This document shows, one piece after another, positions 1-7,273 of a stretch of DNA of 13,691 bases. Made by a program: the position numbers and the translations under genes. A model generated the notes under the pieces. That model was not told where the DNA came from. It saw nothing but the letters and a program-made list of their open reading frames with translations, and ran no database searches. Origin of the DNA: Actinomycetes bacterium (GTDB taxonomy: Bacteria; Actinomycetota; Acidimicrobiia; Acidimicrobiales; Palsa-688); contig JAKBBS010000084.1 in the NCBI GenBank assembly GCA_021808425.1, positions 1 to 13,691 of the forward strand, in the 5' to 3' direction. How positions within the stretch are numbered: the stretch's first letter is position 1; each line of letters begins with the position of its first letter.

Positions 1-260
1 AGGTCGGAGTTGATGGTTGCGAAGTCGTAGCCGACGTCGGGCTTGGAGGAGTGACCGTGGCCACGCAGGTCGACTGCTGCCACCGGATGACCATCCGCGG
101 CCAGCGACTCTGCTACACCGCTCCACAGGGTCGCGTTGGATGCGAGCCCGTGCACGAGTAGAGCCGGTCTCTCGGCTCCGTTCAAATTCCAGGTGAGCGC
201 CGAAAGCTCGACGCCTTCACCGACGTCGACGAGGATGGGAGAGGGCGGGAATGAGCTCAT
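1..260 (-). CDS. alpha/beta hydrolase, partial (C-terminal part beyond the window)
   Basis: Only the first 86 codons lie in the window; the gene reads off the left edge on the minus strand. The visible part shows the start of an alpha/beta-hydrolase fold: a short beta strand followed by the oxyanion-hole segment LLVHGLASNATLW, then the family motif VDLRGHGHSSKP about 30 residues later, ending near GYDF. The nucleophile elbow and the catalytic Asp and His would lie beyond the edge, so the substrate cannot be named; such proteins are esterases, lipases, dehalogenases, epoxide hydrolases or C-C hydrolases. I chose the ATG at 258-260 because the homologous reading begins just inside it, but no clear ribosome binding site precedes it. 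It is the last visible gene of the ctaA-clpS-DUF2017 strand group, separated from the DUF2017 stop by 102 bases, so it may or may not be in that operon. Confidence 0.85.
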   Translation of the reverse strand, partial: MSSFPPSPILVDVGEGVELSALTWNLNGAERPALLVHGLASNATLWSGVAESLAADGHPVAAVDLRGHGHSSKPDVGYDFATINSD

Positions 261-362
261 GTCAACAAGTTTGCCTTGGCTCCGGTCTGTTTCGTCGCGC
301 CAGGCTGCTGGTGTTGGAGGGCTGTCGTCGCGGTGAGTCCACTTTTCCGGCGGCACCGGGTG

Positions 363-863
363 CTACCTGTTGCGCGACAAAGCGTCGATGGACTCCTCGA
401 GTAGGAAGCTCAGCCACAGGTAAGCGGACTCCTCCTGGGATTCCGGCTGGCGGGGAGGATCGTCCTCTTTGACATCCAGGTAGGTCCCGAGGACAAGCCG
501 CATCGAGTTGATCGCAGCAACCCACGCCATCATCTTCTCTTCGTCTAGGTGCTCTTCCTTGATCGAGTCGATGACGGTCTGACAATCTCCGCGGCGGCGT
601 TCGACGAGATCCTCCTGCATGAGCCGTCGATATTCATCCTGGCGCTCAAGGTCGACCGGCTTGCTGTAGGCGGGCGGGAACAATCGATGAAGCAACGGTG
701 CTTCAGGGTCGCTGAGGAGATTGAGCATCTGCTCCATCAGTTCGCCGAGGACGCGACGCAGGTTCTCGTCTAGCGAAATTTTGTACGTTGCGCTGCGCCC
801 ATCCCATTTGACGAGCCGCGTGGTGAAGAGCGGGCTCAGCTGTCGCACTCCATCGTTGCCCAC
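363..863 (-). CDS. DUF2017 family protein (ClpS-associated)
   Basis: This 166-residue protein matches what I know of DUF2017, an actinobacterial family of unknown function usually encoded directly after clpS. Seen here: an N-terminal beta segment ([19 protein letters not shown]), then an almost wholly helical, acidic protein with a repeated Leu/Met-rich pattern ([15 protein letters not shown], then [18 protein letters not shown] and a final [17 protein letters not shown]). There is no signal peptide or membrane helix, so it should be cytoplasmic. The GTG at 861-863 gives a 28-base overlap with clpS; an internal GTG at 846-848 would give 161 residues and a 13-base overlap. Neither has a strong Shine-Dalgarno sequence, and the overlap suggests coupled translation. 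A role in the ClpS/Clp protease pathway is inferred from gene order only. Confidence 0.85.
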   Translation of the reverse strand: MGNDGVRQLSPLFTTRLVKWDGRSATYKISLDENLRRVLGELMEQMLNLLSDPEAPLLHRLFPPAYSKPVDLERQDEYRRLMQEDLVERRRGDCQTVIDSIKEEHLDEEKMMAWVAAINSMRLVLGTYLDVKEDDPPRQPESQEESAYLWLSFLLEESIDALSRNR

Positions 864-1147
864 AATCCGTGCTCGTGGAGGCGAAAGACATCCATCTCCG
901 CCTTCTCCCGTGATCCGTGTGAGACGATCGCCTTGCCCTTGTGATGCACGTCGAGCATCAGCTTCTCCGCCTTCGACTTGCTGTAGCCGAAGAGCTTCTG
1001 GAGAACGAAAGTTACATACGACATCAAGTTAACGGGGTCGTTCCAAACAATCACTTTCCAAGGAGCGTCGGTAATCGTGATTGTGTCAGAAGCAGCTTCG
1101 ATCACCTCTGCCGGTGCTGAGGAGGACAACGTGGCGTTGTAACTCAT
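836..1147 (-). CDS. clpS: ATP-dependent Clp protease adaptor ClpS
   Basis: ClpS binds the N-domain of ClpA or ClpC and delivers substrates carrying N-degron residues (Leu, Phe, Tyr, Trp) to the Clp protease in the cytoplasm. The 103-residue product has the usual size: a flexible N-terminal tail (residues 1-28), then the core. The ligand pocket is recognisable: [15 protein letters not shown] (N36, D37, gatekeeper M42) and [11 protein letters not shown] (H68), followed by a conserved Glu/Ala helix. The start is the ATG at 1145-1147. Its ATGA overlaps the ctaA stop codon by four bases, which implies translational coupling. The reading frame remains open for 26 more codons upstream, but those would lie inside ctaA and resemble no ClpS. 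Its stop overlaps the DUF2017 gene. The pocket looks intact, so an active N-degron adaptor is likely. Confidence 0.96.
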   Translation of the reverse strand: MSYNATLSSSAPAEVIEAASDTITITDAPWKVIVWNDPVNLMSYVTFVLQKLFGYSKSKAEKLMLDVHHKGKAIVSHGSREKAEMDVFRLHEHGLWATMECDS

Positions 1148-2112
1148 GACCGGATGCCTGCGCCAGCTCCCGCAGGTGCAATAGGCGCCACGGAAGCAGT
1201 AGGTGAGACAGCGGGATAACACCAAAGCCCCAGATAGTACCTGATTGTTGCTATCACGAGAAGGCTGGCACCGGCTATGTGGATGGCCACGACGCCGACT
1301 GGGTCACCTGCGAAGTATTGCGCGTACCCGACCGCCGCCTGGGCGCCGAGCGCGAGCAACATCACGAAGCTTCGCCTCATCACCTGGGGCGGGGCTCCGC
1401 TTTTCGACAGGGACCACACCATCGCCAAGGTGACTGCAAGGAGGACCTCGACCGAGGTCCCGTGAATCTGCGCGACCGTATGCAAGGAGAAGTGGTAGCG
1501 CGGCGTGCCGGGTGCTCCGCCATGTGGACCGGTCGAAGTGACCACCGTTCCGAGGCTCGCAACCACCACCAAAGTGCCCATCGCTGTTCGGGCGAGGGCT
1601 ATCTGGCGCCGACCGACCATGGGGGTGGCATGTCCGGCTTCATCGGGAAGTTTCGCTCTTTCGTGCAGCACGACCGCAACGGCGAGGAAGGCCAGGCCAA
1701 GCAAGAAATGGATGCTCACCAGCAGGGGGTTGAGCTTGCTCAGCACCACGATTCCGCCGACGACGACTTCCGCTGCAAGTCCTCCGAGCATCGCGGCGGA
1801 CAGCCGGGTGAGGTCGGTCCGACGCGGTCGGCGCAGGAGAGCCGCCACGAGGATACCGATCGACGCGACCGTCGCGGCGGCGTTGATGAGGCGGTTCCCG
1901 AACTCGACCCACGCATGGAAGCGAAGCGGCGCGACAACGCTGGTGGAGGTGCAGTCAGGCCACGTCGTGCAGCCGAGACCCGATCCGCTCAGGCGGACAG
2001 CTGCACCCGAGATGATAGTTACCGTCAGGACGCAGACAGCGGCGAACGCCATTCGCCGGAACGCGTCGGGGGTGACGCGAAAATGATCGCGACGACCCGA
2101 AAATAACTCCAT
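1144..2112 (-). CDS. ctaA: haem A synthase (COX15/CtaA family)
   Basis: CtaA oxidises the C8 methyl of haem O to a formyl group, making haem A for aa3-type cytochrome oxidases; it is an integral membrane protein. The 322-residue product has eight hydrophobic segments in two four-helix halves. Motifs: [15 protein letters not shown] at 40-54, with the extracytoplasmic Cys pair C48/C54, then EFGNR at 70-74, and histidines H135, H217 and H278 at the ends of helices, suitable as haem ligands. The usual ExxHR of the first ligand helix reads ExxNR, with H66 nearby. The second Cys pair of the Bacillus enzyme is absent. The ATG at 2110-2112 is eight bases downstream of a TAGCAT box, fitting a leaderless transcript. 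It diverges from ctaB and overlaps clpS by four bases at its 3' end. The small, Ala/Pro/Gly-rich C-terminal tail is probably disordered. Confidence 0.95.
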   Translation of the reverse strand: MELFSGRRDHFRVTPDAFRRMAFAAVCVLTVTIISGAAVRLSGSGLGCTTWPDCTSTSVVAPLRFHAWVEFGNRLINAAATVASIGILVAALLRRPRRTDLTRLSAAMLGGLAAEVVVGGIVVLSKLNPLLVSIHFLLGLAFLAVAVVLHERAKLPDEAGHATPMVGRRQIALARTAMGTLVVVASLGTVVTSTGPHGGAPGTPRYHFSLHTVAQIHGTSVEVLLAVTLAMVWSLSKSGAPPQVMRRSFVMLLALGAQAAVGYAQYFAGDPVGVVAIHIAGASLLVIATIRYYLGLWCYPAVSPTASVAPIAPAGAGAGIRS

Positions 2113-2120
2113 CGCCGCTC

Positions 2121-2126
2121 ATGCTA
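2121..2126 (-). promoter_or_regulatory. putative -10 box of ctaA (leaderless)
   Basis: The minus strand reads TAGCAT here, matching the actinobacterial TANNNT -10 pattern, and lies exactly eight bases before the ctaA ATG. Transcription would begin at or next to the start codon. I see no good -35 hexamer at normal spacing. The call is inferred from position and sequence only. Confidence 0.4.
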
Positions 2127-2159
2127 GAGCCACGCAGTGAGCCAAGACCAGCGCCCGCT

Positions 2160-2189
2160 TTGTCCGAGTGCGCAGCCCTGGCGTAGCAT
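2160..2189 (+). promoter_or_regulatory. putative promoter of ctaB (leaderless)
   Basis: A TTGTCC hexamer (2160-2165, four of six matches to TTGACA) is followed after 18 bases by TAGCAT (2184-2189). The ATG at 2197 comes seven bases later, so the transcript could begin at the A of the start codon. The same TAGCAT hexamer occurs on the opposite strand before ctaA at 2121-2126, so the two haem genes may be controlled alike. Unconfirmed without a mapped transcription start. Confidence 0.45.
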
Positions 2190-2196
2190 GGGGCTG

Positions 2197-3099
2197 ATGG
2201 CCGTCGTCGTACCAGCATCGCTCGACGTGTCTGCGGCGGCGCGTGCACGGGGATTCGTGGCATTGACCAAGCCAAGGATCATCGAACTTCTCCTGGTCAC
2301 CACCATCCCGACGATGTTCGTAGCAGAGCGGGGTTTGCCCCGGGTGACCCTTATGGTCGCGACGCTCATCGGTGGAACGCTTGCGGCCGGGGGCGCAAAC
2401 GCAATCAACATGGTCGTCGACCGTGACATCGATTCTATAATGCGCCGCACTCGTAATAGGCCGCTGGTTACAGGCCTGATCTCTCCCACCCAAGCCCTTG
2501 TCTTCGCTGTAGGGCTGGAGGTGGCGGCATTCGCCGAGTTGTGGGCGACCGTAAACTTGCTGTCAGCCCTTCTCGCTGTGAGTGCGACGGCCTTTTACGT
2601 GTTTGTCTACACGATGTGGCTGAAGCGGACCTCCAAGCAGAACATCGTCGTCGGCGGCGCGGCCGGCGCGGTTCCAGTGCTCGTGGGTTGGGCGGCCGTC
2701 CGAGGTAGCATTGGGTTGGCGCCGGTTGTCCTGTTCGCGCTGATGTTCCTGTGGACACCCCCGCATTTCTGGGCTCTTGCAATCAGATACCGGGACGACT
2801 ACCGCTCCGTCGAAGTGCCGATGCTTCCGGCTGTAGCGTCGATCGAGAAGACGACGGCACAGATCCTCTTCTACACGGTCCTCGTCGTCGTCGCATCCGC
2901 CGCATTCGGCCTGGCGGCCGGTCTCGGGCCGCTCTACTGGAGTGCGGCCGCGCTCGGGGGAGCGGCCTTCGTCCTACTCGCTGCCCGGCTGTGGCGCCGG
3001 CCGAGTGAGCAGTCGGCGATGACGCTTTTCCACTGGTCCATCAGCTACGTGACCGTGCTGTTCGCGGCTATGGCAGTCGACGTTCTGGTCTTTCACTGA
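2197..3099 (+). CDS. ctaB: protoheme IX farnesyltransferase (haem O synthase)
   Basis: CtaB transfers the farnesyl group of farnesyl diphosphate to the vinyl group of protohaem, making haem O, the substrate of CtaA, in the membrane. The product (300 residues from this start) is a polytopic UbiA-superfamily prenyltransferase with about eight or nine membrane segments. The first Asp-rich motif is NAINMVVDRDID at 68-79 (N68, N71, D75, D79), followed by RTRNRPL. The conserved YTMWLKRTSKQNIVVGG loop begins at 138, and RYRDDYRSVEVPMLP lies at 197-211. The frame is open back to a GTG at 2137, and an ATG at 2188 is also in frame. I prefer the ATG at 2197 because a promoter-like TAGCAT sits seven bases before it and homologues start just before ALTKPRI. 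It faces the ABC permease tail to tail, with a 36-base gap and no convincing terminator. Confidence 0.95.
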   Translation: MAVVVPASLDVSAAARARGFVALTKPRIIELLLVTTIPTMFVAERGLPRVTLMVATLIGGTLAAGGANAINMVVDRDIDSIMRRTRNRPLVTGLISPTQALVFAVGLEVAAFAELWATVNLLSALLAVSATAFYVFVYTMWLKRTSKQNIVVGGAAGAVPVLVGWAAVRGSIGLAPVVLFALMFLWTPPHFWALAIRYRDDYRSVEVPMLPAVASIEKTTAQILFYTVLVVVASAAFGLAAGLGPLYWSAAALGGAAFVLLAARLWRRPSEQSAMTLFHWSISYVTVLFAAMAVDVLVFH

Positions 3100-3135
3100 A
3101 GGCCGACTCCGACCGGCGGCGACGGCTGCAGTCAG

Positions 3136-3918
3136 TCACTCCCAGCGGAACGTCCTTGCTGCGGCCACAGGAGCGATGACCGCCCAGCAAACCAGTACCG
3201 GCCACTCACCCCAGCTTTGAGAGGCCGCTGCGTTGACACTGGAGTGCAGTACTTGCGAGAGGGCGCCCGATGGGAGGCTTTCGGCGACGTAGCGCAGAAC
3301 AGTTGGCAGATTCGAGATTGGGAAGATCATTCCGCCTAGAAGCAGAAGCGCTAGGTAAAGTCCGTTCGCCAAAGCCAAGGTGACCTCGGCGCGAAGCGAC
3401 CCGGCCATCAGCAAGCCCATGCCCGTGAATGCACTGGTACCGCACAGGAGTGCGACAGCCGCCAAGCCGAGCGGACCATTCGGGCGCCAACCGAGTGCCA
3501 CCGCCACCGCGCTGAGCACGATTACCTGGAAGACTTCGACGGTCACAGTGGCGGCTATTTTCGCTGCCAGCAGTTTCGGCCGGCCGAGCGGAGTGGAACC
3601 GAGACGTTTGAGCACCCCGTACTGACGTTCGAACCCGGTCGCTATTGCAACGCTGACCATCGCCGAGGACATCACGGCAAGAGCCAGCACTCCCGGGGCG
3701 AGGAAGTCAACGGGGTGGCTCACCCCCGGCGGGAGCGGAAGAACCTTGACCAGCGAGAAGAACACGAGTATCCCGACGGGTATCGCCACGTTGAGCAGGA
3801 CGGCATCGCCGCGACGGAGCGTCGAACGTATCTCAGCGGCGGTCTGTGCCCTCCAGACCCTCACGCCACGCCGACCCCCCTGTCCGCCGGCGGCAAGCTT
3901 GTCTGCGACAGGTGTCAC
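3136..3918 (-). CDS. ABC-2 type transporter permease
   Basis: Membrane partner of the ATPase encoded directly upstream. The 260-residue protein has a polar N-terminal tail with a short amphipathic stretch (RAQTAAEIRSTLRRGDAV) and six hydrophobic segments, at roughly 40-60, 72-95, 120-143, 150-172, 180-200 and 232-253. This matches the ABC-2 / DrrB-like exporter fold. The segment ATGFERQYGVLKRLGSTPLGR between the second and third helices is the cytoplasmic coupling-helix region typical of the family. The start is GTG at 3916-3918, whose GTGA overlaps the ATPase stop by four bases, so the pair is translationally coupled. The substrate is unknown. In Mycobacterium tuberculosis the ctaA homologue (Rv1456c) also sits beside an ABC permease and ATPase, so this may be a conserved neighbour of haem A biogenesis. 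That link is from memory of gene order and was not tested here. Confidence 0.9.
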   Translation of the reverse strand: MTPVADKLAAGGQGGRRGVRVWRAQTAAEIRSTLRRGDAVLLNVAIPVGILVFFSLVKVLPLPPGVSHPVDFLAPGVLALAVMSSAMVSVAIATGFERQYGVLKRLGSTPLGRPKLLAAKIAATVTVEVFQVIVLSAVAVALGWRPNGPLGLAAVALLCGTSAFTGMGLLMAGSLRAEVTLALANGLYLALLLLGGMIFPISNLPTVLRYVAESLPSGALSQVLHSSVNAAASQSWGEWPVLVCWAVIAPVAAARTFRWE

Positions 3919-4871
3919 AGCTCGTCCACGCCTGTCGGGCGTTCAGTCAGGGCCAAGAACACGTCCTCTAGGGTCGCGCCGACGCGCAGGCTTGCGAGCG
4001 GGAGATCGAGCTCAGCCAGCCACGACGTGACGGCCGCGACTGCGTGACGGGTATCCGCTGCTGCGCCGTCGCCTTGGAGTTGAACGGTGTAGCTGCCGGG
4101 CGCGCTCTCGTAGACAGCCCCCGATAGTTGTTCGGCCAGGGAGTTCGTGTCGAGTCCCTCCCTCGTGTCGAAACGGACACGTCCGGCGGTGGGGGTCGAG
4201 GCGAGCAGATCCCTGGGGCTCCCCGAGGCGACGATCCTGCCCCCGTCCATGATCACGATGCGATCCGCGAGCTTTTCGGCCTCGTCGAGCTCGTGGGTGG
4301 TGACCACCACCGCGGCCCCCGAGTTGCGCAGAGTGGAAACTTTTTCCCGAATAACTAGCCGCCCATGAGGATCCACGCCGGCGGTCGGCTCGTCCAGGAA
4401 AGCGACCTCCGGCCGGCCGATCAACGCCAGACCCAACGACAACCGCTGCTGCTCGCCACCCGACATTCGCCGCCATGGTGTATGCGCCACGCTGCCCAGG
4501 TCGAGGTCGTCCAGGAGGCTTTGTGGATCTAGCGGTCGGGCGTAGTAGGACGCGAACAGTTTCAGGGCCTCACCTGCCCCCATCCCCGGGTACACCCCGC
4601 CCTTTTGGAGCATAACGCCCATTCGCTGCGCCAGCGCCCGGTGTGAGCGGCGGTCCGAGGGGTCGAGGCCGAGGACGCGGATACGGCCCGCCGACGGAGA
4701 ACGGTATCCCTCGAGTGTCTCGACGGTCGAGGTTTTACCCGCCCCGTTACGCCCGAGCAAGGCAACGATCTCCCCGGACGCTACCCTGAGGTCCAGTGAA
4801 TCGACGGCGACCTTCCTCCCGTAGCGAACCGTCAGGTCGCACACCTCGATTGTTGCCTCGTCGCTGTCCAC
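3915..4871 (-). CDS. ABC transporter ATP-binding protein (ABC-2 exporter)
   Basis: The 318-residue ATPase drives the downstream permease. All nucleotide-binding motifs are intact: Walker A GRNGAGKT at 40-47, Q-loop Q89 in MLQKGG, signature MSGGEQQR at 136-143, Walker B VAFLDEP at 156-162 with catalytic E161, D-loop AGVD, and switch H193 in TTHELDEAE. A C-terminal accessory domain (about 225-318) ends with LEDVFLALTERP, typical of the DrrA/CcmA exporter class. The open frame continues upstream to 5216, but that part is antisense to the next gene and unlike any ATPase, so I start at the GTG 4869-4871. An AGAGGTAGG purine run lies about twelve bases before it, a rather long spacing. A TAGGTT hexamer ten bases upstream could be a -10 box. 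It shares a 66-base region with a divergent ABC operon. Confidence 0.92.
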   Translation of the reverse strand: MDSDEATIEVCDLTVRYGRKVAVDSLDLRVASGEIVALLGRNGAGKTSTVETLEGYRSPSAGRIRVLGLDPSDRRSHRALAQRMGVMLQKGGVYPGMGAGEALKLFASYYARPLDPQSLLDDLDLGSVAHTPWRRMSGGEQQRLSLGLALIGRPEVAFLDEPTAGVDPHGRLVIREKVSTLRNSGAAVVVTTHELDEAEKLADRIVIMDGGRIVASGSPRDLLASTPTAGRVRFDTREGLDTNSLAEQLSGAVYESAPGSYTVQLQGDGAAADTRHAVAAVTSWLAELDLPLASLRVGATLEDVFLALTERPTGVDEL

Positions 4872-4937
4872 TGCGGTCGCGAACCTACCTCTGTTCTGAC
4901 CGCGAGTATTAATGATGGTTGTGGAAATGGAGGACGA
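4872..4937. promoter_or_regulatory. shared divergent promoter region between two ABC exporters
   Basis: These 66 bases must carry the promoters of both ABC operons. They hold an A/T-rich patch (GTATTAATGA, about 4906-4915), unusual in this GC-rich window, and a perfect 6-base inverted repeat GCGGTC (4873-4878) / GACCGC (4898-4903) with centres 25 bases apart, which could be an operator. On the plus strand GGAGG at 4929-4933 is the ribosome binding site for the gene at 4938. No textbook -35/-10 pair is visible on either strand. Confidence 0.4.
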
Positions 4938-5870
4938 GTGATCGAGGCCCGCAACCTCACGAAGAGCTATGGGGCTACCCTCGCAGTCGACGACCTCACT
5001 TTCGACGTGAAACCGGGCACGGTGACGGGCTTTCTCGGTCCGAACGGAGCAGGAAAAACAACGACGATGCGTATGATCGTCGGCCTCGACCGCCCGAGCA
5101 AAGGGACCGTGACCATCGACGGCCGCCGGTATCGGGACCTTCCGGTTCCGCTCCAGGAGGTCGGAGCACTCCTCGACGCAAAAGCCTTCCACGGCGGCCG
5201 CTCCGGCTACAACCATCTCCTCTGCCTCGCCCAGGCGAACGGTATACCTCGTCGGCGCGTCGACGAAGTCCTTGCCATAGTTGGCCTGGATGCCGCGGCG
5301 AAACGCAGAGCGAAGGCCTTCTCCTTGGGGATGGGCCAGAGGCTCGGCATCGCGGCGGCCCTCCTCGGCGACCCGCGGATTCTCATATTCGACGAACCTG
5401 TCAACGGCCTCGACCCTGAAGGCATCGCCTGGGTGCGCCGGCTAATGCGCGACCTCGCCGGCGCCGGAAGGACCGTCTTCGTTTCGAGTCACTTGATGAG
5501 CGAGATGGCCTTGACCGCGGACCACGTGATCGTGATCGGTCGCGGCCGGCTGATAAGGGACGAGAGCACGGCCCGCTTCATCGATTCGAGCTCGGCGAGG
5601 TCGGTCCTGGTCCGCTCCCCTGCGGCACCACGCTTCAGCGAGCTGCTCACGAAAGAAGGGGCGACTGTAGAAACCGATCCGAGCGGCGCGCTTGTCGTTG
5701 TAGGCCTTGATGCTGCCCGTGTCGGCGAGATCGCCGCGCAGGCCGGCGTGGTGCTGCACGAGCTTGCGCCTCAGCGGGCGTCCTTGGAGGAAGCGTTTAT
5801 GGAGTTGACGAGTGAGAGTGTGGAATTCCACGCCACCGGTTCGGCGAGCGGGGGGCAGGGCGACCGATGA
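4938..5870 (+). CDS. ABC transporter ATP-binding protein (BcrA/NatA-like)
   Basis: First gene of a five-gene plus-strand run. The 310-residue ATPase has Walker A GPNGAGKT at 34-41, a Q-loop near 72-76, Walker B ILIFDEP at 148-154 (E153), D-loop NGLD and switch H185 in SSHLMSEM. The signature reads SLGMGQ at 129-134 rather than LSGGQ; this variant is usual in bacitracin/lantibiotic-type and related ABC-2 ATPases, so it does not suggest inactivity. The C-terminal accessory domain (about 215-300) ends in LEEAFMELTSESVEF. The GTG start at 4938 follows GGAGG by four bases. The stop overlaps the permease ATG as ATGA. Likely roles are export of a peptide, antibiotic or lipid, or envelope stress resistance; the substrate cannot be told from sequence. 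Confidence 0.94.
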   Translation: MIEARNLTKSYGATLAVDDLTFDVKPGTVTGFLGPNGAGKTTTMRMIVGLDRPSKGTVTIDGRRYRDLPVPLQEVGALLDAKAFHGGRSGYNHLLCLAQANGIPRRRVDEVLAIVGLDAAAKRRAKAFSLGMGQRLGIAAALLGDPRILIFDEPVNGLDPEGIAWVRRLMRDLAGAGRTVFVSSHLMSEMALTADHVIVIGRGRLIRDESTARFIDSSSARSVLVRSPAAPRFSELLTKEGATVETDPSGALVVVGLDAARVGEIAAQAGVVLHELAPQRASLEEAFMELTSESVEFHATGSASGGQGDR

Positions 5871-6661
5871 CTTCGCAACCGTACAGTTTCGCCAACGTCG
5901 CCGTTTCGGAGTGGACGAAGCTTCGGACGGTGCGGTCTACGTTTTGGACCTTTGCCGTCGGGGGTGTCCTCGGGGTCGGCCTTTCCGCCCTGATTTCGGG
6001 GGTTTCGGCGAGCCACTACTACAGCGACGTGGTGATCCGTGCAACGTGGGATCCCGTCGGGCGAAGCATCCGGCCTTTGCTTCTTGCGCAGCTGGCGTTT
6101 GCTGTTCTCGGCGTCCTCACCGTTACGGCCGAGTACTCGACCGGGATGATACGCACCAGCCTTGCCGCCGTTCCGAAACGTACGAAGATGATGGCAGCAA
6201 AGATGACGATATCGGCTCTTTCATCGCTCGTCGTCGGCGAGGTAGTCGCTTTTGCCGCTTTCCTGGTGGGTCAGACGATGATCCACTCGGTGCAGCCGAC
6301 CGTCCCGTACGCGACTCTTGGCCAGCACAACGTGTTGAGGGTGGTCATCGGAGCCGGCCTGTACTTGGCGCTTGTCGGGCTGCTTGCCAGCGGTTTCGCA
6401 GTACTTCTGCGCCATGCGGCCGCCGGCATCGCCGTTATCGTAGCGATGCTGTTCATAATCCCGGGTTTGGCGGCGGCTCTACCATCTTCGTGGTCGCAGC
6501 CGATCGAGGAGTACTGGCCGACTAACGCCGGCACGGAGGTCTACTCGCTCGGACACGGAACCCACGCACTGAGCGCGTGGGTCGGCTTGGGGGAGATGGC
6601 GCTTTTCACCGCTGTGGTCATTGGCGTCGCTTTTTACGTCCTCGAGCGGCGCGATGCTTAA
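5867..6661 (+). CDS. ABC-2 type permease
   Basis: Membrane subunit paired with the preceding ATPase. The 264-residue protein begins with a cytoplasmic segment VAVSEWTKLRTVRSTFWTF, the Glu-Trp-Thr-Lys-Leu-Arg motif common at the N-terminus of actinobacterial ABC-2 permeases, just before the first helix (about 28-46). Five more hydrophobic segments follow, at roughly 72-92, 110-135, 155-180, 188-206 and 237-258. Between helices two and three lies TAEYSTGMIRTSLAAVPKR, the typical coupling region with the E-Y-x-T-G-M-I-R motif. The ATG overlaps the ATPase stop by four bases and is preceded by a G-rich tract that can act as a ribosome binding site. The TAA stop is followed directly by the GTG of the phosphatase gene. 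Confidence 0.92.
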   Translation: MTSQPYSFANVAVSEWTKLRTVRSTFWTFAVGGVLGVGLSALISGVSASHYYSDVVIRATWDPVGRSIRPLLLAQLAFAVLGVLTVTAEYSTGMIRTSLAAVPKRTKMMAAKMTISALSSLVVGEVVAFAAFLVGQTMIHSVQPTVPYATLGQHNVLRVVIGAGLYLALVGLLASGFAVLLRHAAAGIAVIVAMLFIIPGLAAALPSSWSQPIEEYWPTNAGTEVYSLGHGTHALSAWVGLGEMALFTAVVIGVAFYVLERRDA

Positions 6662-7273
6662 GTGACTGTCGAACCGGCAGTTACCGAAGCGGTATTGTGG
6701 GTGGTTCGCCACGGCCAGACGGAGTGGAGCAGAGACGGGCGGCACACCGGCAGGACCGACGTCGAGCTCACCTCTGAAGGCGAACTTCAGGCCGCCGCAT
6801 TGGCGACCTTCGCCGAGGGTTTGGCGGCGCAGCGCGTCTTGGTGAGCCCCCGAGTCCGCGCGAGACGCACGGCGGAGTTGGCTGGCCTCGTCCCGTTCGA
6901 GGTTGTAGCCGACTTGGCGGAGTGGGACTACGGAGACCTCGAGGGTTTGACAACCGCCGAGATCCACCAGCACTACCCCCGATGGTCCATCTGGGATGGT
7001 CCGTGGCCAGGAGGCGAAACGTCCGCCGAAGTGGGCGCCAGGGCCGACCGTGTGATCGAACTGGTGCGATCCGTCGGCGAAGCTAAGGTCATTGCTGTTT
7101 GCCATGGTCACTTCGGTCGTGTGCTCGCAGCCAGGTGGGTTGGGGCGCCGGTGAGCACAGGTCGATGGCTCGAGCTTGACACCGCCGCATGGTCGCAGCT
7201 CGACTGGGACCGTGGTAGCCCCGTGGTAACCCATTGGAATGTGCCGGTGGCCAGGGGAGCCGGCGACAGGTGA
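6662..7273 (+). CDS. histidine phosphatase family protein (phosphoglycerate-mutase-like)
   Basis: A 203-residue branch-2-sized histidine phosphatase, probably cytoplasmic. The phosphoacceptor motif RHGQTEW has R16, H17 and G18. The second phosphate-pocket Arg is R66 in SPRVRARRTAE, the proton donor is E87 in LAEWDYGDLEG, and the second His is H148 in VCHGHFGRVL. All four active-site positions are therefore present. The segment WDGPWPGGETSAEVGARADR fits the group often annotated as GpmB-like or acid phosphatase. Substrate specificity in this family is not predictable from these motifs; sugar phosphates, nucleotides or cobalamin-pathway phosphates are all possible. The GTG start abuts the permease TAA with no spacer and no separate Shine-Dalgarno, so translation probably depends on reinitiation. 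The stop overlaps the rhomboid GTG as GTGA. Confidence 0.92.
   Translation: MTVEPAVTEAVLWVVRHGQTEWSRDGRHTGRTDVELTSEGELQAAALATFAEGLAAQRVLVSPRVRARRTAELAGLVPFEVVADLAEWDYGDLEGLTTAEIHQHYPRWSIWDGPWPGGETSAEVGARADRVIELVRSVGEAKVIAVCHGHFGRVLAARWVGAPVSTGRWLELDTAAWSQLDWDRGSPVVTHWNVPVARGAGDR

Noticed and set aside
1279..2106. 275-codon open frame on the plus strand
   Set aside because: It is fully antisense to ctaA, which has clear motifs. Its product is charged and low in hydrophobic residues and looks like a reverse-frame artefact.
3100..3135. Bidirectional terminator between ctaB and the ABC permease
   Set aside because: Only a four-base GCCG/CGGC pairing is visible, with no T-tract on either strand.
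4872..5216. N-terminal extension of 115 residues on the minus-strand ABC ATPase frame
   Set aside because: It is antisense to the start of the plus-strand ATPase and resembles no ABC domain. The nucleotide-binding domain begins normally after the GTG at 4871.
5322..5339. Non-canonical SLGMGQ signature in the plus-strand ATPase as a sign of inactivity
   Set aside because: This variant is normal for bacitracin-type and related ABC-2 ATPases, and all other motifs are intact.
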